Source: Bacteroidaceae bacterium
GTDB taxonomy: Bacteria; Bacteroidota; Bacteroidia; Bacteroidales; Bacteroidaceae
Length of the DNA stretch: 64,000 bases
Direction: 5' to 3'
NCBI GenBank assembly: GCA_017616445.1
Contig: JAFZYE010000051.1
Coordinates: 19,529-83,528 of the forward strand
Under the pieces are notes generated by a model. It was not told the origin of the DNA and did not search any database. It saw only the letters and a program-made list of their open reading frames with translations. The position numbers and the translations under genes are program-made. This document shows positions 8,362-15,854 of this stretch, one piece after another. The first letter of the stretch is position 1. Each line of letters begins with the position of its first letter.

Positions 8362-8667
8362 AGTCAGAAAGATAAAAGACGTTAGACCTTAGACGCTAGA
8401 CTTTAGTCTTAAGCTCTCCCCTTTCAAGGGGAGCAGGGAGAGGATCTTCTTCGTCTTTTGGCGGCCGCCGCAAGATATTCGCACGCCCGCCGCAAGATAT
8501 TGCCCCGCCCGCTGCAAGATATTCGCACGGGCGGGGCAAACTTGTTACACCCAGTATCTCTCCCTTTTCTACCTAGGTTCTTTCCCTGTTACACCCTAGT
8601 GTTTTCCCCTTTTGCCTCTGGAGGGAAAGCGTGAGGAGCTTTCGCATCCGTGAAATCATCGTGCGTC
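8362..8667. repeat. Gene-free region: TAGAC units, palindrome, GC-rich 22-bp tandem repeats
   Basis: Contains GTTAGACCTTAGACGCTAG units (8380-8400) and the palindrome CTCCCCTTTCAAGGGGAG (8416-8433). Three copies of a 22-bp unit follow, with GCAAGATATT at 8470, 8492 and 8514. An inverted repeat GCCCCGCCCG/CGGGCGGGGC (8502-8511, 8528-8537) has a 16-base loop and an all-GC 10-bp stem. Two TGTTACACCC-like repeats lie at about 8544 and 8588. No convincing ORF is present on either strand. Confidence 0.8.
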
Positions 8668-9564
8668 TTATAAGCTTTGTTGTTTAATCAGACCCAGACA
8701 GGTCGGGATATGCTGATGGATTTCATTTGCTCCGAGGTGGTGTTGATTTGTGAGATCTACGACCACTAACTTATCATTCTGTTTGCAAAATGCAATTACC
8801 CTTTCCTCTGTCTGCTGGGGAGAGTATGCGTATAAGCTGACAATGAAATATGAATGAGTGTTGCTGATGTGTGATACGCCTATATATGGCTCACCTTGCA
8901 GCACGTACTCATCAATTATGTAGCACATCATTTCTTCATACATCTTGTCTGCATCGCATGTTATCTCGTATTTGTAGCCGACCGCATCATCCCAACACTG
9001 GCTAATGCCTTTGAGTTTGAGTTTCTTCGACTTTGTATGATTGGCTTTTCGAATACTTTTGAGTTTTTCGTCCAATTCTGGTACATTATATTTCGTAATG
9101 CCTGTACTGAATGCATCATGCCAACTGAGTCCTGTCAGTATACTTGCTTCGAAATACAGGGAATCGTTCCTGTTGTCAAGTAAGGCATCGCTGCAATTTC
9201 CCACCCAAGGGTGCCCATGAAAGAAATCATCCTGTGGTGGTTCAGGTGTTTTACTGAGCTTCCATATCAATGTGTAGTCCATAGAACATCTATTGTCATC
9301 ATTCTGCTTTACGATGCTTACATAATCTGCGCTGTGGGATTCTGTTATAAATGTCGCTTCTATGCTGTCGACCAGAGAAGACCGTACTTCCTTCATAGGC
9401 ATCTTTAACGTAAGGCTGAGAAATGTACTATAGTTCACTTCGCACTCTGTTGGGAAGTTACGCCATACTGTCTTAGTTATCTCAGTCATCTTTTGCAGTA
9501 GCTGTGCGCTGAGGGTTCCTGCTGTGAGGAACATCAGTATCAGTGAAAATGCAATTCGTTTCAT
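8668..9564 (-). CDS. Secreted protein of unknown function, sigma-operon paralogue 3
   Basis: I do not recognise this family. The protein is 298 residues from ATG 9564, with a clear signal peptide (FSLILMFLTAGTLSA). It is homologous to the products at 9768-10757 and 12240-13412. Shared features are a TxxVWxxFPTEC block near the N-terminus, VDSIEATF, a DNRNDSLYF strand, a YEITCDAD motif followed by a helix ending in Tyr, and a C-terminal block KLVVVDLTNQ. An upstream in-frame extension to 9660 is repeat-derived and lacks a signal peptide, so I reject it. It is the last gene of the run headed by the ECF sigma factor. Confidence 0.7.
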   Translation of the reverse strand: MKRIAFSLILMFLTAGTLSAQLLQKMTEITKTVWRNFPTECEVNYSTFLSLTLKMPMKEVRSSLVDSIEATFITESHSADYVSIVKQNDDNRCSMDYTLIWKLSKTPEPPQDDFFHGHPWVGNCSDALLDNRNDSLYFEASILTGLSWHDAFSTGITKYNVPELDEKLKSIRKANHTKSKKLKLKGISQCWDDAVGYKYEITCDADKMYEEMMCYIIDEYVLQGEPYIGVSHISNTHSYFIVSLYAYSPQQTEERVIAFCKQNDKLVVVDLTNQHHLGANEIHQHIPTCLGLIKQQSL

Positions 9565-9767
9565 AAGCGATGGGTTCAAAGTTGACCTGTCGGTCTTCCT
9601 CCTCCTTGCAAGGCATAGCAAGCAAGCTTGTCTCTGCTCTTGCTTCGAGCGTCGGTTCAAAGTTTAATGAAGAGGTAAGAGGTATGAGGATGCATAATGT
9701 AGAATGTAAAATGTAGAATGTTAACACTCCCCCTTGGGGGAGCAGGGAGGATGCTCCCTCTCACCAC
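9565..9767. repeat. Gap with GGTTCAAAGTT direct repeats and composite palindrome array
   Basis: GGTTCAAAGTT occurs at about 9575 and 9655, bracketing a Cys/Leu-coding-like segment. Then come GAGGTAAGAGG, a GCATAAT/GTAGAAT array, and CTCCCCCTTGGGGGAG (9727-9742) followed by CTCACCACTCACCTCT. The last part is shared with 4498-4550 and contributes the TGA stop of the upstream gene. Confidence 0.8.
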
Positions 9768-10757
9768 TCACCTCTGTAGATAACGTTCTTCATCCAATCG
9801 ATAGAGTTCGGGCTCCAGCTTTTGTATCCAATCCATTGGGCTATATGCAGGATAGTGTTCTGTATTGGGCGGAAGAAATTGATACCAGTTGGAGTAATCG
9901 TGCAAATTATTCATATCGAGCAGTAATAACTTGTCGGCACAAACGACGAATTCAATGTAGCGATCATTGCAGAGATGCTCGGAGTCGTACAATAGCAACT
10001 GCATTGCTTGTCCGCTGTGATTACGACTTGGTGCATTCTTTATAAGATAATCAATGGCCATCATGGGACGGTCCTCATACCAATAGTTGCGAAGCACATA
10101 CTGGCTCAGAACATCAAAGACACTATCTGCATTGCATGTAATCACGTACTTATCTCCTTTCAATGTGGGATCGTTCGGAAATTTCACTTTCTGATGCTTA
10201 CTTGGATATGCTTTCTTCACTTCTTCTAACAACGATTCAAAGCCAGAAATGTCGTATCGTTCCTGACGAGCCTTTTGATAAGGTAGTTCTATACTTATTA
10301 AAACTGAATCATTTCGATTATCAAATATGGCTTCAGCTCGATGATTGGTAGATTGTCTCTGAGGCAAGTAATGGTGATCTGCTATAAGTTCCATCCTTGG
10401 GTCTTTTGTCGATAATTTGTCCCAAGTCATCGTGTAAGAGATAGAATCCTTACCATTATCTATCCTATTATATTTCATCGCACTTGCGTATGTAGTCGTA
10501 GGAATGGCTTCAGCAAAAGCTACGTTCAGGCTGTCAATCAAAGATGGACGGAACTGTTTCTTCGGTAACTCTACACCAAACTCAAAAGCATCTATTTGTC
10601 CCATTGATAGTATTTGGCATTCCGTAGGAAAACACTTCCATACTTCTTTTGCAAGCTCAATCAATCGCTGCTGTGCCGCGATTTGCTTTTGCTTGTCCTG
10701 TGCAGCCAATGAGGTGACTGTCAATATAAGAATGATTAGAAAGATTGTACGTTTCAT
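9768..10757 (-). CDS. Secreted protein of unknown function, sigma-operon paralogue 2
   Basis: A 329-residue homologue of the 8668-9564 and 12240-13412 products, function unknown. Signal peptide FLIILILTVTSLAAQ is followed by a Gln/Lys-rich helix. The family blocks are EVWKCFPTEC, IDSLNVAF, FDNRNDSVL, YVITCNADSV and KLLLLDMNNL. No catalytic motif is evident; the conserved pairs of strands suggest a small alpha/beta secreted domain. The stop codon lies within a CTCACC repeat, so the C-terminal end may have been altered by the element. Confidence 0.7.
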   Translation of the reverse strand: MKRTIFLIILILTVTSLAAQDKQKQIAAQQRLIELAKEVWKCFPTECQILSMGQIDAFEFGVELPKKQFRPSLIDSLNVAFAEAIPTTTYASAMKYNRIDNGKDSISYTMTWDKLSTKDPRMELIADHHYLPQRQSTNHRAEAIFDNRNDSVLISIELPYQKARQERYDISGFESLLEEVKKAYPSKHQKVKFPNDPTLKGDKYVITCNADSVFDVLSQYVLRNYWYEDRPMMAIDYLIKNAPSRNHSGQAMQLLLYDSEHLCNDRYIEFVVCADKLLLLDMNNLHDYSNWYQFLPPNTEHYPAYSPMDWIQKLEPELYRLDEERYLQR

Positions 10758-10818
10758 ACACCTTATTATTAATCCATTTTTTTCTCTTACCTCTTACTCC
10801 TTACCTCTTAATTATTTA
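10758..10818. repeat. Short CTTACCTCTTACTCC array between paralogue 2 and the LRR gene
   Basis: The 61-bp gap holds CTCTTACCTCTTACTCCTTA units. They are the same heptamer family as elsewhere, in the orientation complementary to GAGGTAAG. Confidence 0.7.
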
Positions 10819-12243
10819 TTATTTTTTTTGAGGTTGAAGGCTTTTATAGGTGCCAAAAATATCTTTGCCGACTTCCTTCACACTCGCTGGGAGGGTGACA
10901 GGTTCCAGTTGTTCATTGTTATAAAATGCCATGTCGCCAATGCTTGTCAATTTCGAACCCTCGGCAAACTGAACAGATTTCAGACTTCTGCAGGCCAGGA
11001 AAGCCGTATTGCCGATGCTTGTCACGCTGGATGGGATGATAATCGATGTCAAGCCGCAGACTGAGAACGCCCCACGTTCGATGTTTGTCACGCTATTGGG
11101 GAGGGAGACTGATGTTAGGCTCTCGCAACCACTGAATGCCACTTGGCCAATAGTTGTCACACCATTAGGAATGATGATCGATGCCAGATTCCTGCAATAT
11201 ACGAAGGTCGCATAGTTGATACGCGTCAGTTTCGAACCTTCGGCAAACAAAACAGACCCCAGGTTTGTGCAAGAATTAAAAGCCTCGCTGCCGATAGTTG
11301 TGACACTGCTGGGAATCTCTATTGATGTCAAGCCGTTGCAAGCGATGAACGCACGGTATCCAATAGATGTCACACTATTGGGAATAGTGACCGTTGTCAG
11401 GTTCCTGCAAAGCTCAAATGCTCTACCGCCAATACTTGTCACCGAATAGCCCTGCACCTTGGCAGGAATTGTCAACGCACCCATTGGTTTCTCTCCTTCG
11501 TATCCCAGCAACATCACCTCTTTCTGACTTTCGCTCGTCACCATGTATTTCAAGCCATCTTGCGTGAACTCCGTAAATGCCATATCTGTATTCATTCCCC
11601 CCTTCTTATCTACCGTAAATCCGCCAATCCTGTTAAACAAGTTCCATGCGTCGGCTGCCTTGTATGCCTCAATCGACTTCTGCGGAACGATTAATGTACA
11701 CTTGTTGTAATCACACTCTTCGATATTTATAGGTCTGTCAGTAGAAATGGCTGGAGGCGTGAGAGGCTTGCACACAATCTCCTTTCGTGTCTGGCAATTA
11801 CTGATGAAGCGGGAAGAGATTTGTGTGACAGTCGAAGGAATCACAATCGTTTTCAGACGGTCGGAACCAGGAAATGCATCTCCCAACTCCTTTACGCCTT
11901 CAGGAATCTCCACCGATTCGAGAGCGGTACATTTGGCAAAAGCATCATCTTCAATCGTGACGATGGTGGAAGGAAGGGTGACGGACTTTAAGAAAGAGCA
12001 ACCAGAAAATGCTTTGTTGCCGACAGCTGTAACAGCATACTTCTTGCCCTTGTAGCTGATGGAAGCAGGAACGACCACATCGCCTATGTAGTAATCTTCA
12101 TTCATACGGATGAAATCGAGATAGGTAACAGCTACGGTGCTGTCGGATGTCAAGTTAAAACACATACCGTTCACTTCGATGTCGTATGCCGATGCAATGA
12201 GTGTTGTCTGTAATAGCAACAAAAGAAAAAGGATTCGTTTCAT
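10819..12243 (-). CDS. BspA-like leucine-rich repeat (LRR_5) surface protein
   Basis: A 474-residue exported protein (signal peptide ILFLLLLLQTTLIASA). After a short beta region it carries tandem LRR_5 repeats of about 23 residues with the core pattern SIGxxAFxxCxxLTSVxIPxSV. They form two blocks, about 55-150 and 265-465, separated by a linker. LRR_5/BspA proteins of oral and gut Bacteroidales bind host matrix proteins or other bacteria; that role is by family only. The start codon overlaps the stop of the preceding gene (ATGA), so translation is probably coupled. No lipobox or sorting tail is seen, so the mode of surface attachment is unclear. Confidence 0.88.
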   Translation of the reverse strand: MKRILFLLLLLQTTLIASAYDIEVNGMCFNLTSDSTVAVTYLDFIRMNEDYYIGDVVVPASISYKGKKYAVTAVGNKAFSGCSFLKSVTLPSTIVTIEDDAFAKCTALESVEIPEGVKELGDAFPGSDRLKTIVIPSTVTQISSRFISNCQTRKEIVCKPLTPPAISTDRPINIEECDYNKCTLIVPQKSIEAYKAADAWNLFNRIGGFTVDKKGGMNTDMAFTEFTQDGLKYMVTSESQKEVMLLGYEGEKPMGALTIPAKVQGYSVTSIGGRAFELCRNLTTVTIPNSVTSIGYRAFIACNGLTSIEIPSSVTTIGSEAFNSCTNLGSVLFAEGSKLTRINYATFVYCRNLASIIIPNGVTTIGQVAFSGCESLTSVSLPNSVTNIERGAFSVCGLTSIIIPSSVTSIGNTAFLACRSLKSVQFAEGSKLTSIGDMAFYNNEQLEPVTLPASVKEVGKDIFGTYKSLQPQKK

Positions 12244-13412
12244 AGGCCTTGTTCGAATATATAAGTTGACGAAAATCTGTTCTTGCGTTTCATGCGATAC
12301 ACTTCATCACGTATCTGAAGAGTGGTACTGTTGCCCTGTTTTGTCATCTTGCCTGGATGATGATAGTGATTGTCTGGTCCTTCCATCAAGGCGTCCCACC
12401 AAGAGAAAATGCTGCAAGGAGTGTTCCGGTCGTTTTGGTTTGTGATATCAATTATCAGCAGCTTCCCATTACGGCTGCAAATCTGTATCTCCCTGTCTTG
12501 TCGTTTCTTTTGAGTCGTACCACCGTCTTGCTCATTCACTTGTTTAAACATCCTTATCGTCATCATATCAGTATCATAATAATAGTTGAATGAAAACAAA
12601 GGAGTATGTTTCATCAGGTATTCGTGACCCACATAACTGCGAATGTCATCATATACCTTTTCGGCATCACAATCCAATGCATATTCATAGCCAACCCCTG
12701 TACTCCTATTATCATTCGCAAGGAAAATGACATTCTTTTTCTTCGTCTTATATTGGTGCTTCAATCCGTCCAGCAACTCATCCAATCCTGTTACATCCTG
12801 CAGAGGTTCCCCAGCCCCAAGAATAGCTCTTAAGTTAGAGAATTTGAACTCGAAAGACGCGTGACGGTGAGCCTCATAATAATTAACTAAGACTGTACTA
12901 TTATTCCTTGATAGACTATCTCGCGTACTTTCGTCCTGACCCTCCATCCCCCTCGGGGGCTGGGGGGATGAAATCATATTCTCACCATTCGCACTCCCCT
13001 CAAGGGGAGAGAACCGTGTTCTTCTACCATGAAGCCACACCAGCGAATACGTCATGGAATCACCATTCGGACCAGGTTCCCGCGTTACACTTGCCATAGT
13101 TGCGTTTGCCTGTTCGTGAGAGAGCGTCGCTTCGATGCTATCCTTCAGCGAAGCAGATAAGCTATCTAAAGGCACTAAGAGATTCAACTCGACATCATTC
13201 TCATTGGCGATGAGCCTACCTTTGTAATTATAATGCACCTTGTCCGCCTTGGGGAAATGCAACCATATTGATTTCGCCAGATGAACGATGGCATCAGGCA
13301 CAATATTGCCATATTCATCGCCAACATGATGATTATCACCTCCGATTTTCTCCTGAGCAAAACCGAAATAGGCGGAGAATTGTAACAAAACAATAAAAAC
13401 TATTCTTTTCAT
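12240..13412 (-). CDS. Secreted protein of unknown function, sigma-operon paralogue 1
   Basis: A 390-residue, longer homologue of the proteins at 9768-10757 and 8668-9564. Signal peptide IVFIVLLQFSAYFGFAQ. Family blocks visible: SIWLHFPKAD, LKDSIEATL, YEYALDCDAEKVYDDI and KLLIIDITNQND. The extra length is mainly a loop after the YSLVWLHG strand, encoded at 12941-13020, which is two palindromic repeats read in frame (SSPQPPRGMEG). It begins six bases after the anti-sigma gene and overlaps the LRR gene by 4 nt, so it is in the sigma operon. Function is not recognised. Confidence 0.7.
   Translation of the reverse strand: MKRIVFIVLLQFSAYFGFAQEKIGGDNHHVGDEYGNIVPDAIVHLAKSIWLHFPKADKVHYNYKGRLIANENDVELNLLVPLDSLSASLKDSIEATLSHEQANATMASVTREPGPNGDSMTYSLVWLHGRRTRFSPLEGSANGENMISSPQPPRGMEGQDESTRDSLSRNNSTVLVNYYEAHRHASFEFKFSNLRAILGAGEPLQDVTGLDELLDGLKHQYKTKKKNVIFLANDNRSTGVGYEYALDCDAEKVYDDIRSYVGHEYLMKHTPLFSFNYYYDTDMMTIRMFKQVNEQDGGTTQKKRQDREIQICSRNGKLLIIDITNQNDRNTPCSIFSWWDALMEGPDNHYHHPGKMTKQGNSTTLQIRDEVYRMKRKNRFSSTYIFEQGL
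12941..13020. repeat. Two C/G palindromes in frame inside paralogue 1
   Basis: CCCCCTCGGGGGCTGGGGGG and, 40 bases on, CTCCCCTCAAGGGGAGAG. Neither equivalent segment is present in the two paralogues, which supports insertion into an existing gene. Confidence 0.8.
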
Positions 13413-13417
13413 ACACT

Positions 13418-14098
13418 CTATCTGTTAAGTGCTAAATGAATACTATCGATTTCCTGACGGAGCAGCTTGCCGAATTCCTCTGCCTGCTTCATCCGCTCTG
13501 CGATATTCACGTCAGGACGGACGGACTTTGGAGGAGTTGGTACGTTCTGACTGCTAATCACCACATAGACGGTATCGCCATCCTCATCAATCTCAACATA
13601 GACACCTGGAGCCAGCTTTGAATAATCAAGAACCCCTCGAGACCCCCCTCCCGTCCCCCCTCTATGGGGGAAGCCTTTAGGGGGAGAAATCTTAGGATAC
13701 CCATTGATGAATAAGTTCTCAGCTATTCTTTCCTTAAATGAAGAATTCAATGGGACTTGGAACTGAGCAGTTTGCTTGTATAAGGGTTCAAAGACAGTAG
13801 TATCAGAAGAAGTAGGAGTTGAAGGTACCGTCGTAGGTGTTATGGCTATCTGTTTATCCACAGGGCTGGCAGGCTTTCGCAGCAGGAAGAATGCCAGCAA
13901 TAGGGTAGCCGCCACCGCTCCAAGGGTACTCCACACAACGATGGTGCGCAGACGAGCCTTGCGTCGTCGTGCCATCATAGCTTCAGCTACTCGCTGAGAG
14001 AAGTCGGCTGGCAACTGTGGCGTCTGCTCTGCCTGCTTGGCGAACACTTCTTTTAAAGCATCGTCGAGCCGTATGGTTTCTTTGTTTCCTTTATTCAT
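13418..14098 (-). CDS. Probable single-pass anti-sigma factor
   Basis: A 226-residue protein. The cytoplasmic N-terminus (1-50) is charged and helical and ends in RRRKARLR. One membrane segment (about 52-74) and a Pro/Thr-rich extracytoplasmic part follow. Its gene overlaps the ECF sigma gene by 8 nt (ATGAATAA), the usual place for the cognate anti-sigma factor. I see no zinc-binding HxxxCxxC motif, so assignment rests on topology and position. Residues of about 136-157 come from a palindromic insertion at 13627-13692 (PPKGFPHRGGTGGGSRG), in the extracytoplasmic part. Alternative: an unrelated membrane protein. Confidence 0.6.
   Translation of the reverse strand: MNKGNKETIRLDDALKEVFAKQAEQTPQLPADFSQRVAEAMMARRRKARLRTIVVWSTLGAVAATLLLAFFLLRKPASPVDKQIAITPTTVPSTPTSSDTTVFEPLYKQTAQFQVPLNSSFKERIAENLFINGYPKISPPKGFPHRGGTGGGSRGVLDYSKLAPGVYVEIDEDGDTVYVVISSQNVPTPPKSVRPDVNIAERMKQAEEFGKLLRQEIDSIHLALNR
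13627..13692. repeat. C/G palindromic element in frame inside the anti-sigma gene
   Basis: Made up of CCCCCCTCCCGTCCCCCCTC, then ATGGGGGAAGCCTTTAGGGG. In frame it gives a Gly/Pro/Arg-rich loop. Confidence 0.8.
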
Positions 14099-14651
14099 TT
14101 TTATTCCCTTTTATCATAATCTCATATAGTTTCTTACGTATTCTGTGAAGTCTCATCTTGAGAGTCGATTCTTTGGCTCCCACGATGAACGAAATATCGC
14201 GAATGCTTTGGTGTTCGTAGTAGTACATCGTCAGAAGGTTTTGCTCTGCAATAGGTAACTGACGAACGGCTTGGTCGAGCTGGTTGAGCATCACTTCGCG
14301 GTTGAAGGAATCCATTTCGAAATCTGCATCCTCATCGGTGTCAATTGACTCCAAGTCCTCCGCATAATAGAGGAGGTCTTTGTGTCTTCTCCTCAGCTCA
14401 TCAACCACCAATCGGTAGGCAATCCTGCAAAGCCAAGTTGACAAGGAAGCCCGCTTGGGGTCGTAGCGGTCAATCGTCTCGAATAGCTTGATGAACGTGT
14501 CCTGAGTCAGTTCCTCTGCCCGTGTCTCATCGCCAACAATCCTTACGACCATCGTGAAAACGGTCTGTCCATAACGAGCCACCAAAGTCTCAAAGCCGTA
14601 CCTTTCCCCACGTTTTACCGCAGCTATTATGTCATGATCAGTATACTGCAT
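14091..14651 (-). CDS. ECF-type RNA polymerase sigma factor
   Basis: A 186-residue group IV sigma factor. Region 2 (about 10-90) shows VARYGQTVF, AEELTQDTFIKLF and TWLCRIAYRLVVDELRRR. Region 4 (about 125-180) has LLTMYYYEHQSIRDI and a helix-turn-helix SFIVGAKESTLKMRLHRIRKKL. ATG 14651 is preferred; the longer frame begins with TTG. It would direct core polymerase to its own regulon, probably including the downstream secreted genes. Codons 5-18 lie inside the 43-bp sequence repeated at 15800-15842, so the 5' end of this gene was involved in a duplication event around the toxin-antitoxin pair. Confidence 0.9.
   Translation of the reverse strand: MQYTDHDIIAAVKRGERYGFETLVARYGQTVFTMVVRIVGDETRAEELTQDTFIKLFETIDRYDPKRASLSTWLCRIAYRLVVDELRRRHKDLLYYAEDLESIDTDEDADFEMDSFNREVMLNQLDQAVRQLPIAEQNLLTMYYYEHQSIRDISFIVGAKESTLKMRLHRIRKKLYEIMIKGNKNE
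14597..14639. repeat. 43-bp perfect direct repeat, left copy
   Basis: Identical base for base to 15800-15842, in the same orientation. It begins CGTACCTTTCCCC and ends TATGTCATGATC. This copy lies within the sigma factor gene. Confidence 0.93.
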
Positions 14652-14689
14652 GATAATCAACTCTTCATCTATTATACGTAATAATCATG

Positions 14690-14722
14690 CAAAGGTAACA
14701 AAAAACATGAATTTTCGGCAAA
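14690..14722 (-). promoter_or_regulatory. Promoter of the ECF sigma operon
   Basis: On the minus strand TTTG (14719-14722), 21 bases, then TACCTTTG (14690-14697). The start codon is about 40 bases further. The whole promoter lies between the toxin-antitoxin terminator and the left 43-bp repeat. Confidence 0.65.
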
Positions 14723-14723
14723 G

Positions 14724-14752
14724 ATAATAAAAAAAGGTGCGCAATGCACACC
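14724..14752 (-). terminator. Intrinsic terminator of the HEPN/MNT operon
   Basis: On the minus strand GGTGTGC-ATT-GCGCACC forms a 7-bp stem (one G-T pair). TTTTTTATTAT follows at once. It lies 86 bases after the HEPN stop. Confidence 0.85.
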
Positions 14753-14838
14753 TTATAAGTCATTGTATTCATATCGTTTTTCCTCCTTTACTTTATAAAA
14801 CCAGCTTCTTTCAAATCTTCGTAAAGAAACAAAGAATA

Positions 14839-15234
14839 TTAGCCTATCAACTGCTCAATAACTCTTACCAATTCCTGAGCTGGCTCTACAAAAGTTAAAA
14901 GTTCGTCCTTAGTAACATCAAACAAGCAATTATAATCGCCCTTTTCTCTTAATTGTTCCATTCTGGTAAGAAAAGCGCCTAATCTGTCTTCTATAATACC
15001 TGTTTTAATAAAATGTAACCCTAACTGTGTCAACATGCCAGAATGCCTACGGCTGGCCAATCCGTTATGAATAAACAACGCTTGAACTGCGTGAAAACAA
15101 GCATAATAATAACGGTTGGCAGCAATATCCCATTGCTCCAACTCGCAAACCATTTCTGCCTGCTTCATAAACTTGTGCGCTCGTTCCATTTCCAAACGCA
15201 CCATCGTTTTTCTATCTTCTTCGCTTAGTCCCAT
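14839..15234 (-). CDS. HEPN-domain protein, probable toxin/effector of a HEPN/MNT pair
   Basis: A 131-residue, mostly helical protein. The segment NRYYYACFHAVQALFIHNG fits the HEPN domain (PF05168-type), with an Arg-x6-His spacing compatible with the HEPN RNase motif. Its start overlaps the stop of the MNT nucleotidyltransferase gene by one base (TAATG). In such pairs the HEPN protein is often an RNase toxin that the MNT partner neutralises by adding nucleotides. That is family knowledge and activity here is untested. A strong terminator follows. Some HEPN/MNT pairs have other roles, so toxin is the likelier but not the only reading. Confidence 0.8.
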   Translation of the reverse strand: MGLSEEDRKTMVRLEMERAHKFMKQAEMVCELEQWDIAANRYYYACFHAVQALFIHNGLASRRHSGMLTQLGLHFIKTGIIEDRLGAFLTRMEQLREKGDYNCLFDVTKDELLTFVEPAQELVRVIEQLIG

Positions 15235-15548
15235 TATAATATGACGGCATCTTGAAGTACATTATGATAGAATGGAGTTATACGGCTGGCATCCCATTCT
15301 TTCTTTGTATACATGATCGGATTAATCTCTGCGCCCAAATCCCAGCCAAGCTTCGTTAACGGATAAGTCACTGTATCATAATCTGAAGGCAATAATGAGT
15401 CCTTGTCCATCACGATAAGGATATCCCAATCTGAACCACGATGAGCATCTCCACGAGCCTGTGACCCATAGAGCATTGCAGTGGCATGTTCCGGTAATGA
15501 CAAAGCCAACTGTTTCTTAATCCTATCAAGTATCGTCTTGTACTTCAT
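15234..15548 (-). CDS. Minimal nucleotidyltransferase (MNT), probable antitoxin
   Basis: A 104-residue protein of the polymerase-beta nucleotidyltransferase fold. The signature GSQARGDAHRGSDWDILIV holds the GSxAxG motif and the paired Asp residues of the SDxD metal site. A second acidic residue appears near WDLGAEINPIMY. It is first in a two-gene operon with the HEPN gene and has its own promoter. The small size and pairing match MntA-type antitoxins, which act on their HEPN partner. Confidence 0.85.
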   Translation of the reverse strand: MKYKTILDRIKKQLALSLPEHATAMLYGSQARGDAHRGSDWDILIVMDKDSLLPSDYDTVTYPLTKLGWDLGAEINPIMYTKKEWDASRITPFYHNVLQDAVIL

Positions 15549-15597
15549 ATCCGCATCAAATTATTAAAACTAATAAATCTGAGCTATATTTCCTTCG

Positions 15598-15629
15598 CAA
15601 AGATACGTACTTTCAACGAAACCACCAAA
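15598..15629 (-). promoter_or_regulatory. Promoter of the HEPN/MNT operon
   Basis: On the minus strand TTTG (15626-15629), 20 bases, TATCTTTG (15598-15605). The 15 bases around the -33 element (AACCACCAAATATTT on the plus strand, near 15619) recur at the serpin promoter near 8304. Confidence 0.8.
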
Positions 15630-15799
15630 TATTTAAATAAAAAATTGCTGTTCATCATTATCCGTTCGCCAAGAACTGTCCATATTTCCTGATTCCCTCT
15701 GCTGGCTCATCATTTTTGTTTTCATCTCTTACAACCATTTCTTTGGTTAAAAGAATAATCGCTTTCCTCTTATAATCCGTTCTTGTCCTTATCTATCTG
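15630..15799. other. Gap between the toxin-antitoxin promoter and the right 43-bp repeat
   Basis: No supported gene. On the minus strand a 26-codon ORF (15658-15738) ends a longer open frame reading KRKAIILLTKE and then VVRDENKNDEP. It could be the remnant of a gene cut off by insertion, but is too short to call. Confidence 0.4.
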
Positions 15800-15842
15800 C
15801 GTACCTTTCCCCACGTTTTACCGCAGCTATTATGTCATGATC
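15800..15842. repeat. 43-bp perfect direct repeat, right copy
   Basis: An exact copy of 14597-14639, ending 12 bases before the ftsZ stop codon region. In the sigma reading frame it gives HDIIAAVKRGERY and then stops four codons later, so it is a dead fragment of the sigma gene. Confidence 0.93.
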
Positions 15843-15854
15843 GGCTATAAGCGC

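Noticed and set aside
9565-9660. N-terminal extension of paralogue 3
   Set aside because: The extension (Arg/Gln/Cys-rich) precedes a proper signal peptide at 9564 and is repeat-derived.
9565-9665. tRNA-like GGTTCAAA motif
   Set aside because: No acceptor or anticodon stems can be drawn around either copy; it is a direct repeat only.
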